Under the pieces are notes generated by a model. It made no database searches. It saw nothing but the letters and a program-made list of their open reading frames with translations, and was not told where the DNA came from. From Protula sp. h YS-2021 (Eukaryota > Annelida > Polychaeta > Sabellida > Serpulidae): a stretch of DNA of 64,000 nt. Positions 48,185-60,406 of this stretch are shown here, in pieces. The position numbers and the translations under genes were made by a program. The stretch spans positions 27,342,116-27,406,115 of the forward strand of contig OX457026.1 of the NCBI GenBank assembly GCA_949752745.1. The letters are read 5' to 3'. Positions within the stretch are counted from its first letter, which is position 1; each line of letters opens with the position of its first letter.

Positions 48185-49090
48185 TCCACGAAGTCCACTC
48201 CGTTTGCATATATGTCGATTTATGACGATTTTTAAAAGCCTGTCATTTTGTCAATTTTGCTTCGATCAAACTGAAACCTTGACGTTGCACATCTTTATAC
48301 CCTATATGTTGCCTATATGAAATATGAAAGCTGAATTATGCTTCGTTGATATAGAAGTGGTGTCCACAAAGTCCTATACATGTGTACATATGTCTATTTT
48401 CGACGATTTTCAAAAGCCTGTCAATTTGTCAATTTTGCTTCGATCAAACTGAAACCTTAACGTTGCATATCTTTATACCCTATATTTTGCCTATATGAAA
48501 TATGAAAGCTGAATTATGCTTCGTTGATATAGAAGTGGTGTCCACAAAGTCCTATACATGTGCACATATGTCTATTTTCGACGATTTTCAAAAGCCTGTC
48601 AATTTGTCAATTTTGCTTCGATCAAACTGAAACCTTGACGTTGCACATCTTTATACCCTATATGTTGCCTATATGAAATATGAAAGCTGAATTATGCTTC
48701 GTTGATATAGAAGTGGTGTCCACAAAGTCCTATACATGTGCACATATGTCTATTTTCGACGATTTTCAAAAGCCTGTCAATTTGTCAATTTTGCTTCGAT
48801 CAAACTGAAACCTTAACGTTGCACATCTTTATACCCTATATGTTGCCTATATGAAATATGAAAGCTGAATTATGCTTCGTTGATATAGAAGTGGTGTCCA
48901 CAAAGTCCTATACATGTGCACATATGTCTATTTTCGACGATTTTCAAAAGCCTGTCAATTTGTCAATTTTGCTTCGATCAAACTGAAACCTTGACGTTGC
49001 ACATCTTTATACCCTATATTTTGCCTGTATGAAATATGAAAGCTGAATTATGCTTCGTTGATATAGAAGTGGTGTCCACAAAGTCCTTAG
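48185..49090. repeat. 178-bp satellite, five copies
   Basis: The word 'atatagaagtggtg' recurs at an exact 178-bp step (its end at 48360, 48538, 48716, 48894, 49072). Copies are nearly identical except the first, more diverged one, so amplification is recent. It joins directly to the GGAC run at 49102. Confidence 0.95.
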
Positions 49091-49101
49091 CTTGAAGAGG
49101 G

Positions 49102-49138
49102 GACGGACGGACGGACGGACAGACGGACGGACGGACGG
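49102..49138. repeat. (GGAC)n microsatellite
   Basis: About nine GGAC units with one GGAC-AGAC interruption. A matching short run lies at 52562-52580 beyond the 51-bp array. Confidence 0.9.
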
Positions 49139-49149
49139 GCCAATGAGAG

Positions 49150-52100
49150 GTATCTTATGTGGTGGCTGCATTATGTGGTAGCATTTGATATGCCTGAAAT
49201 GCATTTAAGTGGTAGGTCACGGACAAGATTATTTGAGAATAAAAAATGCTTATGTGGTGGTTTATATTTGCCCGTGCCCTTGTGTGGTTCCCAGCAGGCG
49301 TCATGTCAATGTCAATAATGTTTAAGCTTTGTGTGTGTCATTTGTAAATAAACGGAATTATATATGTGGCACTTTACTGTATAAAGATATTTTACAACTT
49401 ATCTGTCACAACTGCGCATATTTATTCAACTTGCGTTGTTGCGTGGTGCTTATTTTAGACCAGTGCGCATGTTAGTTTAACTTGCGTTAATGCATGGTGC
49501 TTATTTTAGACCAGTGCGCATGTTTATTTAACTTGCGTTAATGCGTGGTTCGCCTTTGGAAAAACTGCGCATATTTTTTTAACTTGCGTTGATGCGCGCT
49601 TCACATTTCGGATCACGGCGCATGTCAACTTAACTTGCGTCGATGTGCGGTTCACATTTCGGACCAGCGCGCATGTTTGGTTAACGTGCACTGATGCGCG
49701 GTTTGTATTTCGGACCACTGCGCATATCTATTTAACTTGCGTCAAAGCGTGGTTCGCATTTCGAACCAGTGCGCATGTTCATTTAACTTGCGTCGATGCC
49801 CGGTTCGCATTTCGGACCACTGCGCATGTTTATGCAACTTACGTTGATGCGCGGTTCACAATTCGGACCAGTGCGCATGATTACATAACTTGCGTCGATG
49901 CGTGGTTTTTTCCGACCAGTGCATATATTTAACGTGCGTTAATGCGTGGTGCTTATTTCGGAAACTGCGCATGTCTATTCAACTTGCGTCATTGCATGGT
50001 TCTTTTGTCGGACCAGTGCGCATGTTTATTTATCTGGCGTCGATGCGCGGTTCGCATTTCGGACTAGTGCGCAGGTTTGTTTAGCTTGCGTTGATGAGAG
50101 ATTCACATTTTGGACCAGTGCGCATGTTTCTTTTATTGGCGTTGATGCACGGTTCTTATTTTAGACAAATGCGCATGTTTATTTAACTTGCGTTGATGCG
50201 CGGTTCACATTTCGGACCAGTGCGCATGTTTCTTTTATTTGCGTTGATGCACGGTTCTTGTTTTAGACAAATGCGCATGTTTATTTAACTTGCATGGATG
50301 CGCGGTTCACATTTTGGACGAGTGCGCATGTTTGGTTAATGTGCACTGATGCGCGGTTCAAATTTCAGGCCAGTGCGCATATTTATTAAACTTGCGTCGA
50401 TGCGCGGTTCGCATTTCGAAGCAGTGCGCATGTTTATTTCACTTGCGTCCATGCCCGGTTCACATTTCGGACTAGTGCGCATGTTTATTCAACTTCGCTG
50501 ATGAGCATTTCGCATTTTGGACTAGTGTGCAGGTTTGTTTAGCTTGCGTTGATGCGAGATTCACATTTTGGATCAGTGCGCATGTTTCTTTTATTGGCGT
50601 TGATGCACGGTTCTTATTTTAGACAAATGCGCATGTTTATTTAACTTGCGTTGATGCGCGGTTCACATTTCGGACCAGTGCGCATGTTTCTTTTATTTGC
50701 GTTGATGCACGGTTCTTGTTTTAGACAAATGCACATGTTTATTTAAATTGCATCGATGCGCGGTTCACATTTTGGACGAGTGCGCATGTTTGGTTAATGT
50801 GCACTGATGCGCGGTTCAAATTTCGGACAAGTGCGCATATTTATTAAACTTGCGTCGATGCGCGGTTCGCATTTCGAAGCAGTGCGCATGTTTATTTCAC
50901 TTGCGTCCATGCCCGGTTCACATTTCGGACTAGTGCACATGTTTATTCAACTTCGCTGATGAGCATTTCGCATTTCGGACTAGTGCGCATGTTCATTTCG
51001 CGTGCGTTGGTGCGTGATTCACATTTCGGACAACCGCGCATGTTTATTTAACTTCAGTTGATGCCCGGTTCGCATTTCGGACTAGTGCGCATGTTTATTT
51101 AACTTGCGTTGATGCGCGGTTCACATTTCGGACCAGTGCGCATGATTACTTAACTTGCATCGCGGCGTGGTTCTTTGTTCGGACCAGTGCACATGTTTAT
51201 TTAACTTGCGTTGATGCCCGGTTCGCATTTCGAACCAGTGCGCATGTTTTTTTTTACCTTGCGTCCATGTCCGGTTGCGCATTTCGAAACAGTGCGCATG
51301 TTTATTCAACTTCCGTTGATGAGCGGTTCGCATTTCGGACTAGTGCGCAAGTTCATTTAACTTGCGTTGATGCGCGTTTCTTATTTTGGACCAGTGCACA
51401 TGTTTATTTAACTTGCGTTGATGCGCGGTTCACATTTCGGACAACTGCGCATGTTTATTTCACTTGCATTAATGCGCGGTTCGCATTTGGAACCAGTGCG
51501 CATGTTTGTTTAACTTGCGTTGATGCGCGGTTCACATTTCGGACCAGTGCGCATGATTACTTAACTTGCATCGATGCGTGGTTCTTTGTTCGGACCAGTG
51601 CACATATTTATTTAACTTGCGTCGATGCGCGGTTCGCATTTCGAACCAGTGCGCATGTTTATTTACCTTGCGTCCATGTCTGGTTGCGCATTTCGAACCA
51701 GTGGGCATGTTTATTCAGCTTCCGTTGGTGCGTGGTTCACATTTCGGACAACTCCGTATGTTTATTCAGCTTGCGTTGATGCGCGTGTCTTATTTTAGAC
51801 CAGTGCACATGTTTATTTAACTTGCGTTGATGCCCGGTTCGCATTTCGGACCAGTGCGCATGTTTATTTCACTTGCGTTAATGCGCGGTTCGCATTTGGA
51901 ACCAGTGCGCATGTTTGTTTAACTTGCGCTGATGCGCGGTTCATATTTCGGATCACGGCGCATGTTAACTTAAATTGCGTCGATGCGCGGTTCATATTTC
52001 GGACCAGTGTGCCTGTTTAAATAATAACCACACATTAACACAAGGTAAATAAACGGATAAAACTGTAGGATAAGATTCATTTTGAGGTATTTTCTTCAAA

Positions 52101-52560
52101 AATTTCCCCTAAAATCAAAATTCAAGATCGAGTCAAAAAGCACAAGCCGTATGCCCGACCCATCTAGGACTGCCTCGTACTAGATACCAAAAATAAATGA
52201 AATCGGATAAAAACTGTAGGAGGAAACGCACTTTGAAGTTTATTCTTCAAAAAATCCCCCAAAATACAAACATTGTTCGCAGTGGGTGTATTCTTAAGAT
52301 TCTCCCCACCCCACAGCGGGATTTAAACAAATGCTGCTCTCCTTATTTGCTTTAGAAATTAGCTTTATAGTTGCATTATTTTCCAACAGATGGTGTTACA
52401 GGACAGTTGATCAACGGACTCTGACGGACTCCCTTATGTGGTTTGTTTTGTGCTCAATGGGTGCTTATGTGGCTACCTCATAAGAACCACCACATAAGGA
52501 AGAAAAACCACATAAGTGACGGATGTACCGAAAATCCACCACATAGCATAATCATTGTGG
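49150..52560. mobile_element. Element enclosing the 51-bp array, bracketed by inverted CTTATGTGGT words
   Basis: On the left 'tcttatgtggtggctgcatt', 'atgtggtagc' and 'cttatgtggtggtttata' read forward (49152-49265). On the right the same words are mostly reversed ('accaccacataaggaag', 'accacataagtgac', 'ccaccacatagcat', 52490-52548), with two forward copies at 52435 and 52468. The arrangement mirrors the elements at 12361 and 37553. Outer limits and target duplication are not established. Confidence 0.5.
49395..52015. repeat. 51-bp minisatellite, about 50 copies
   Basis: The unit is close to 'aacttgcgttgatgcgcggt', 'tcacatttcggaccagtgcg', 'catgtttattt'. Copies vary by 5-20 percent and some are 48-52 bp. 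Blocks repeat at higher order: 'attggcgttgatgcacggtt' near 50134 and 50593. Because 51 is a multiple of three, long frames appear on both strands; they are not called as genes. Confidence 0.95.
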
Positions 52561-52956
52561 GCACGGACGGACAGACGGACAATCTCAAACCTATATCCCT
52601 CCGTTTCACGGGGGATAATTAATTAACAGGACATTCAATTGTGAACAAAATAACAATAGTGCATCAGTAATGTCAACCATGTAACAAGCAACTGAATTTA
52701 TAGTTTTCATCTTTATGGCATATTCTGGACAATTACGTGTCATCTGGGAAAGTCGTGAACCATTATCCGGTACGCAGGCCACACAAGTAATGCTGTCAAC
52801 GAAGTTAAGGAAAAGTGCAATTCGGTTGGCTAAGCATGAACTGCAGTCTGGTTGGCTTAAACTTAGCGTGCGTCACATTCAGACATCTTTGGTCCATCTG
52901 CGAACCTTTGTCTGATATCTTTTGACCTTTTCGATGATGAAGAAACCAACGCTTAC

Positions 52957-53387
52957 ATATTTCAGTGGAAATACCATGACCATTTCATGTAAGAGGCATA
53001 TATCAGGAAAGACTTCACTGTCATAAAATACTACGTAAGATCCCTTGGAACTGCAAAACACGCAAGCGTTTTTTTTTTTGTTCACACACATAGTTTTACG
53101 TCTTGCAGCTCCCCCTGTGGCTGACTGTGGCCTCTTATCAGCTATAACTCAATGTGACCGATTTGCAAATTCTAGGTCAGTCACACGTGGAAATGGTTCG
53201 AATGGGAGTAAAACATATATGGTTTTAAATACTTCAAAAAAGAAGTACTTTGTAATTCTTGACTTACCCTCTTTCCTAAACACAACACACAAAGGGTTAT
53301 GCCGTGCAGAGAGTATATGTCTTTGAAGAACAGCCACGGGAAAATCCTTCAAGTAGGGCTTTATTTTGGACTTTGCCCGTTTTCTTG
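52957..53387 (-). CDS. Possible upstream exons of the thioredoxin-fold gene
   Basis: Two candidate minus-strand exons. 53268-53387 (acceptor 'gttacag', donor GAGG|gtaagt) reads KIKPYLKDFPVAVLQRHI and SARHNPLCVVFRKE. 52957-53043 (acceptor 'cagttccaag', donor AAATAT|gtaagc) reads GSYVVFYDSEVFPDICLLHE then MVMVFPLKY. Both have good donors and protein-like text, but their phases do not join each other directly, so an exon is missing or they belong elsewhere. Confidence 0.3.
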
Positions 53388-53399
53388 CTGTAACAAAAC

Positions 53400-54940
53400 A
53401 TACAAAAAATGGTAAAAAGCAGAAAGCTCAGTGGACTACTACCAAGCAGAAAAACCTATTTGTGTAAAATATTTTGAGCCACCAGGTTATGATCTGACAA
53501 ATTTAATAAATCTAACATCAAATATAATCATACAGAATCCCTTGTAAAATGGTGTAACTCAACTATTGAAATGAACACTGAGTGGACCAGCAGAAAAAAA
53601 TACAATTCACAATTATGCAGCGTATTTTCAGTATTATAAACACTGTGGTTATATCAATTGTTTATTTTTACGGATTCTGAAATGGATAAATTATGATGAA
53701 TTAAAGGCAGTAATAAACACCAAATGTATAAATAAATAATATTTCAAATAAGATATCAAGCACATAAGAATTACATATTTTTCTCTTTTTTCTCTTCTCT
53801 TTTTTTGCGAAACAAGGCACTGTAGTCAAATCTAGTCTAGTCCAGAATAAATTACAGTAGATTAAGGACAATTCAACTCCTGGGATTCTCTCTATATTTT
53901 AGGCTGGGCCTCATGAGTCCGAATCACATTGTCGATTGTGCCTTATTTCGCCTTCAACAAAAAATCCTTGGATTCTTATTTGCTTGATGTATTCTTATTT
54001 TAAATAATAGACTGTTTAAATAAATGTTACTGAGAAATATGAAGTGCAGTTGATCTCATATCTTTTAAATTGTCAATAAGGACGTTATTTGAATGAGTCT
54101 GGAAACTGATTTCCAGATCAAAAGTAAACTTTCTTCATCCCTTTTTGTCGTTTCGCCTCGTGCATTTTAAACTACAAATAATATAAAATAATATAAAATA
54201 CAACTACTGTTGTATGTATGACCCGTGTGGTATGAAGCGTTAGCGGAACGATCGCTCCTTTGTTTCCTAATTACTTCGGAAATGTTACTTTAAGGCAATG
54301 GATTACACACACGACCTTGCTGTATAAATGGAATCTGGAACACAGAGGAGCAACATTGCATACTGTTACTGGTACAGATATACCAGTTCTGATGCATACA
54401 CTGTAACCCTATCTCAGATCGTTGCGGATTTGAGGGCCACTAGCTCTGTTGTCGTTACCGTTTCAACTTCATACAGTTATAGGAGCGTACACTGGAGGCT
54501 GGTTTTGTTTTGTGAAATAATCAACTCCAGTGTTTTACTACATTTATTTGCCTGTCTTTTTTGGTCGTCTTCGGCATAATATGTCGCGCACATTCTTCGA
54601 ACTTGGTTTCACTTGTGTCATTGTCAATAACACACTTGTAAATAGATAGATTTGCCGTGATGAAATGTCTGCACTAAAACCTTCCATGCCAAAAGTCGTC
54701 CCCTGAGGAATTGAGCCATTCATTACCAGGGAGCTTGATGTGCAATTTTTACTTATTGCGATTTACAAGTCAAGAAAGATTCTTGTTTGCTGAGGTTTCC
54801 AGCTTCTTCATTAATTCATTCTGGCTGATCCAGTCAAAAGCTTTCTCATAGTTTAAAAACTCACCCTAACAATGTAACTAAATTCATATCTTTTATACGA
54901 TCACCAATATCTTGTTGGTGCACACCTTCTATTTTGTCTC
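53400..54940. other. Unassigned AT-rich stretch
   Basis: No exon or repeat family recognised. An 83-codon plus-strand frame at 54328 has no motif. Confidence 0.35.
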
Positions 54941-55129
54941 AAATCCTACAATTTTATTTATTTTTATTTTATTTATTTATTTTATTTATTCCACCCAGCC
55001 CACCCCAACCCCCTCATCCAGAAAAAAGGAAAGAAAAAAGTATTTTTCTTAGTGTAAAATGTGATTTGACTTCTAAAGTTCTGCGCCATGATAGGAATGT
55101 TTGCTTTTTCGGGAAATTCCGATGAAAAC

Positions 55130-55275
55130 TACGATTTGGCGGAAACAGGATAATTCCCACGCGGACTTTACCCGCGGGGGTTTTCCCCGCGTAGGACTTT
55201 TCCCGACCTAGGACATTTCCCGCGGGGACTTTTCTCACGGGGGCTTTTCCCGACCTAGGACATTTCCCGCGGATG
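55130..55275. repeat. Short-word repeat, TTTTCCCGNGGGGAC type
   Basis: The words 'gacttttcccgacctaggac' and 'atttcccgcgg' recur five or six times in 145 bp with local GC rise. The CCCGCGGG core is palindromic. Any coding reading is judged incidental. Confidence 0.65.
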
Positions 55276-55589
55276 AAAAAAATAACAAAAAATAAAACTA
55301 ATTTATTACAATTTTTATTTAGTGATTTAAACTTGCAATACACGTTCTCAATTGTGTTCTCTCCGGTCTCTAATGTTTCTTTTTTCTATTGTCAACAAGT
55401 TGTAGTGGGCTATGCTGCAGGGGCACGGTATATTGTCATTCAGTTAAATGCAATTAAAACTTTATTCACTCCTGTCTGTGATATTTGTTTTTTTCTATTG
55501 TCAACAACTTGCGGTGGATAATGCCGCATGAAGTCGCGATGAGAGGAGGTGTTGTGGTTACTGGATCCAAGCCGGGCCATTCACGCTCC

Positions 55590-56050
55590 ATCCCTCAAAT
55601 AATTTCCATTAAGAAATGTATACTTTCCACGTAGAGTTAGCATGGATCATCACCATGTGTTGTGGGACCTCTTCTGAGAAGGGAAGCTTATCACCCAGAA
55701 TTGAGTCAGCAATAGGTGTGGATAGGGGAGAAGGTTAGTTGGGTAGCCTTAACCAGTCCAGCTTGAAAGGATATACTGATATGAGAAGTAGGGGTAAACC
55801 CCATTGGCCTCTGGGCTCATTTATTCTCCACAGAACCTGAGGGAGGACAGAGGCAAGGCGTGCATGATCTCTTGGAGCCAAGAAGACGCTGTCATGGCGG
55901 AAGAGCTGCAGTTTCGTTGCCCAACAGTAAGATCCGGTGTACTGCCTACTGAGATGCTTTGCAATGTTTTGAGTCAGAGCGCCCATTCTGTGTATGCCAT
56001 CAATCTTTTCCTAGGGACTAGTTGGACCACCACGTTTCTGACCCGTGATG
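55590..56050 (-). pseudogene. Decayed ORF region, possible mobile-element remnant
   Basis: The minus strand reads protein-like text: KLQLFRHDSVFLAPRDHARL, ASVLPQVLWRINEPRG and LISVYPFKLDWLRLPN, then a stop and, in the same frame, LGDKLPFSEEVPQHMVMIHA. An in-frame stop also precedes EKIDGIHRM. I do not recognise the family. The plus strand is open over part of the same span, so the coding strand is uncertain. Confidence 0.3.
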
Positions 56051-56059
56051 TGCAAGAGT

Positions 56060-57380
56060 AAGATCACAACGTCTTTCTTGTGTAGCACCTTTTGAATATG
56101 CAGTTGACTCAAGACACTGTTCTCTCCCGGTTCCGAATATCATCTGCTGTTTGTTTGGTGTCTGACGTCCCTTTCAGCAAATGTGAAGGGTGCAATCGGA
56201 CGCACTTACTTAAGGAACAAAAGCGTGGGAAAGGCAAGAAGAAATAGTAAAAGAAGAGCTAGAAAGAAAGAACTTCCGATTAGTGACCTCCTACGATATG
56301 CACGGAACAGGCAGCAAAAGATCTGTTCTTAAGATTGCCCCAACCCACACAAAAAATCGCCTTCGGTGGACTTCCTCTACCAGGTGTTGAAGATCGCAGA
56401 TGACATTGAAGGTGCGTAGGATTGTCCAAATGTCGAGGTGCTTGTGTCGCATATCCTCACCCCAAGTTCCTGATCATGTCTGTCCATTCCACGCTATACG
56501 TATGGGCATGTGAAACTACCGACAGTAGATGCTTTGGGCAAGATTTCTTTAAAAATAATTCTTGAATTGATGCTGAACCTAAGGATTTGTACTACCTGGG
56601 CCTTGTTCCCCTTGAAAAGGCAGATAGTACCGATGCCTCCTTAGAAGATTTGGAGCAAGTATGATCGTCTTGGAATATCTCGCTTTAAAGGCTTCTGACT
56701 CTTTCCCCTCGCACTCAGGCTTATGCTTAGTTAGTCCGTTATCCAGGTACTCACAGAAGTGAGAAGTGAGTCCACATCACTCCAAGGGCGATTAATTATA
56801 CCGAATTATACCTCGTGCCGTTTTTGTGGTGCAACATACCGCACGAATTTGCGCAGTTTTTTCCACAATCGGAATGTCATCTGAAAAACTAAAAAAAAAA
56901 AAAGATAATACTCTTTGCCCAACATGTTGCAAACGAAAAGTTAAAGCTTTTCGGTCGATTTCAGAGTGCGAAATTTTGGTCAATTTCGAAGCGCGAATTC
57001 GCTTATACGCCAGTTTGTACATTCGAAAATGAGGGTCTAGGTTTTGATTGCACATTCGTTAGATTGAGTATAAAGAAGTGAAAATGAAATTATTCTGGTG
57101 AAAATGAAAAACCTTCAAAACACTTTTGTTCTTGCATACAGACAGCTCGAAATGAATCGATCCTTTATATGCGTTTTTTAAACAATTTTACATGTTATTC
57201 GGCATGCACTGTGACCTACTTGTGAATATGCTTCTGACAAAATTGCTTTCATCTCTCATTTCTTTATATTTTTAATCCAACAGGTCTCGTCCACAATTAC
57301 ATTTTCCTGCTAACAGACATGCCACGAGTGAAAACAAAGGCAGTGCTTCGCCATATGCTTCATTGTGCAACATTTGTGCA
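56060..57380. other. Unassigned stretch
   Basis: Higher GC than its neighbours to about 56760, perhaps a continuation of the decayed element at 55590. No intact frame or known motif. Confidence 0.3.
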
Positions 57381-57389
57381 GGTGTAGCA

Positions 57390-57550
57390 TCGAATTTTCA
57401 CCCCCACCGATACCTCACCCCCCGGTGAATATTTGATATGAAATTTTCACCGTGGGGTGTAAATATGATAGAATTTTGCCCATCGAATATTCACCCCCCT
57501 TATCAAATTTTCACCCCTACCCCGGTGAAGATTCTTCACCCCCATACATT
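57390..57550. repeat. Short-word repeat, TTTTCACCCC type, both orientations
   Basis: 'ttttcacccc' and its reverse 'ggggtgaa/ggggtgtaaatat' alternate about eight times. This resembles the inverted-word ends of other elements in the window, on a smaller scale. Confidence 0.55.
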
Positions 57551-58113
57551 TTCACAATTTATTCGTTTTGAACTGCACTATCGATATATGACATGTTTCA
57601 CATTGCAATACTCTTCTTTATATCAAAGAGCCTTTTGAATATTTTAATTGCAGTTGCTTTTTGTGTCAAAGTCCCTTTCATATGTGCAGTTCTCTACACC
57701 AAAGACCTTTACATCCTTAAATAGTATTAACACACGTCATCCAAATTACTCATCGGCATTCTTAAATTGCAATTTTAATGTATTTTGGAGCTACTTAAAC
57801 CCAGCAATGCTGCCAATTTGATAAATGAAGTCCATCAGTACTTCAGCGCGCAAATAAAATCAATGAAACACTACCACGTGTTTCTTGTTTATTTCTCCTT
57901 CTAACGAGATTAGGTCAAACTGCCACAAAGGAGGTGACGTCACATTAATTTTTGTGCTTAAAGAAGTCACTTTAACGTCACTTAAAGAAATGGAACAAAC
58001 TGATATCGCAACAATGTGGCCAAAAAAGTTAAAATTTAACAATTAAAAAAATCGCCAAAAATACATTTTCAATGGAAATGAAAAAAAAACTTCGCAGTAA
58101 ACATTTGCACTAC

Positions 58114-58918
58114 AGACGAAACCGGTTAATCGCATAGCCAATTTGCCAAGCCATGTTATGCGTTTATCCGATATATGCGTTTATCCGGAGTACTCTTGCC
58201 GTGCCTATTTTTTCATTTGCGGTAGTTATTAGCATTTGATAAACTTTGTTATCCAGTTCTTTTATTACTAGTATTTTATCCGAGACTTAGGTCTTTTCAT
58301 TTTGATTTACTTTCTGCCATTTTGACGAATTAACCATAACCGACACAATTTCAAACTATAAATGGTAAAATTTCTTCTTGGTTGAGTACTTAAATGATGA
58401 CTTTGCGCTCACGGTTATCTGAGGCAAACGTGGGTATTAACGGTTTCAGGCCATTATTTAGTGAGAGCTCGGGCAGGGTGGGGATTCAGGCCATTATCTA
58501 GCGTCAGCTGAGGCAGTGTGGGGATTAAGGATAAAGGTCACCATCTAGTGAGAGCTGAGAGAGTGCGGTGATTAAGAGTTCGAGACTTACTGTTAACAAC
58601 CGCGAATGGGGTTGGTACATGTACACGTAAACAGAAAACAATGGATTAGATAAATAAACGAGGGGCAGCTCACTCCCTTAGTTTGCTTTAAGTGTGACAC
58701 TGTTTCGATAGTCAACCAGAATTATGCAATTAACCGGTGTGCTTCCCATTTTAACGTGAAAAAGCTATGCGTTTATCCAGTTTATGCGATTAAGCGGTAT
58801 GCAATTATCCGGTTAAATTTCCAAAAGATAGCATTGGAAATGGTTTGGGATTTGCGAATAATATGCAGTTAACCGATTTATGCGTTTAACCGGTATGCGA
58901 TTAAGTGATTTCATCTGT
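58114..58918. mobile_element. pogo/Tigger-like MITE, 805 bp
   Basis: Left 'tacagacgaaaccggttaat' plus 'cgcata' is mirrored by right 'tatgcgattaagtgatttca' plus 'tctgta'. The ends begin CAGA-GAAA with TA on both sides, as in TA-inserting elements. Inside, the word 'tatgcgtttatccgg' recurs near both ends (58173-58190, 58768-58815, 58863-58905). No transposase. Confidence 0.72.
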
Positions 58919-60406
58919 ATATGTGTGTTGTTTTTGCCACGTTTCAGCCTAATCCAACAAACTGTTTCGGAGATATCGCAGCAATATGATCCAAAAAACC
59001 AAAAATTTAAAAATTCGCAAAAAATACATTTTCAGGCATTATATAAAAGCTGTTTTTGGAACATAATCAAATTGAGTTGAATTACACCAGAAAAATCTAT
59101 GAGAAAATTTAATAATTTTACACAACGAGACAAGGATCAATTCATTAAAAAAGAAAGCCGGGGAACCCGGTGATTGCTATTTTCCAATCAGCACAGCAGA
59201 AATCTAATCGAAAGACCCATATTTCTAGCAATTTCTGATCTTCTAAAGGTACAATACATCTGATTTGGTGGTCAGTTTCAATCGTACAATGTTGTGAAGA
59301 ATGCCAGATTTCAAAATGCTACACAGAGTGTCTATGTAAAATTAATTGTGGCCCAAAGCCGTGGTCTGTGTTGCAGTCTTTTCTGTGAATTAGTAAGTGT
59401 GAATAAGTCATCTTACCAGAAACAAGTGAGGAAAATATAATGGGGGATTATTTTTTTCATTATTATAGCGTTTCTATAAGGTGTCAAAACTTCAGTGGAA
59501 TGTTTGAAAAATTGTTCATCACATTCTTAAAATGTGTTTTTAACACAAAAAAAGATCTTTCTCTATTTCAAAGTGATTTGATGTTTTTTCACCGTTGACC
59601 CAATATGTACCCTAACCCCTAAAAAAGTTGAGTCCTGGTATACTCGTAAATCTCGAAGACGAAAATGTGGATATCTTTTCTTGTCTTGTTTGGTTAAGGT
59701 GGTAGCTTCATGAAACACCAAACCAAAAGTTTCACCAGTTCAAAGGTCAAAAGCGTGCACATTTAAAGTTTGCAGCATCAGCATGGATTTACCATATTGT
59801 TCATTTGTCATGCGAAGATCCTTCTAAACAGTTTGCTTTAGTATACTTCCAAATAGATATGCTTGTCAAATAAATAGTTTCTTAAGTTATATCACATTCG
59901 CTGCATTCATTCCGCTTTGTTTCGAATTCTTAGTATCAACCAATTAAAACCCTTGTTCGCGCAGAGAACATTACACATGTGTTCTACGACAAAGAGTATT
60001 ACCTTTCGGGGATTTCTACTCATATAAAAAAGTCATTTATTGTTTAAGGCGTAATTTATCACTTTTTTTTTTTAATAATGGCTCCGAAAAGGTTGGAGTT
60101 GGGTATATATTTAGTTCTTTATATTTTTCCAAAATTGAGTCGGATTCGGGGACTACTCTGCCAAGCTTTATATATATATATATATATAGATATATATATA
60201 TATCTTACAGTAAATCTGGGTAATCAGTAATTTCACGTAATTCCTAAAACTTTTAGGAATTACGTGAAAATACCGTCGAGGCCAGGAATTACGCGAAATT
60301 CCTAAAATCTGCAGGAATTTCATGTAATAACTGAAACAGGAGTCAGTAACTACACGAAATTACTAAACTGTGAATTAAACAAAAACAATGTGTTAACGTT
60401 TTATTA

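Noticed and set aside
49395..52015. Open frames such as DARFAFRTSAHVYLTCV repeats
   Set aside because: 51 is a multiple of three, so both strands stay open; copies carry frame-breaking indels.
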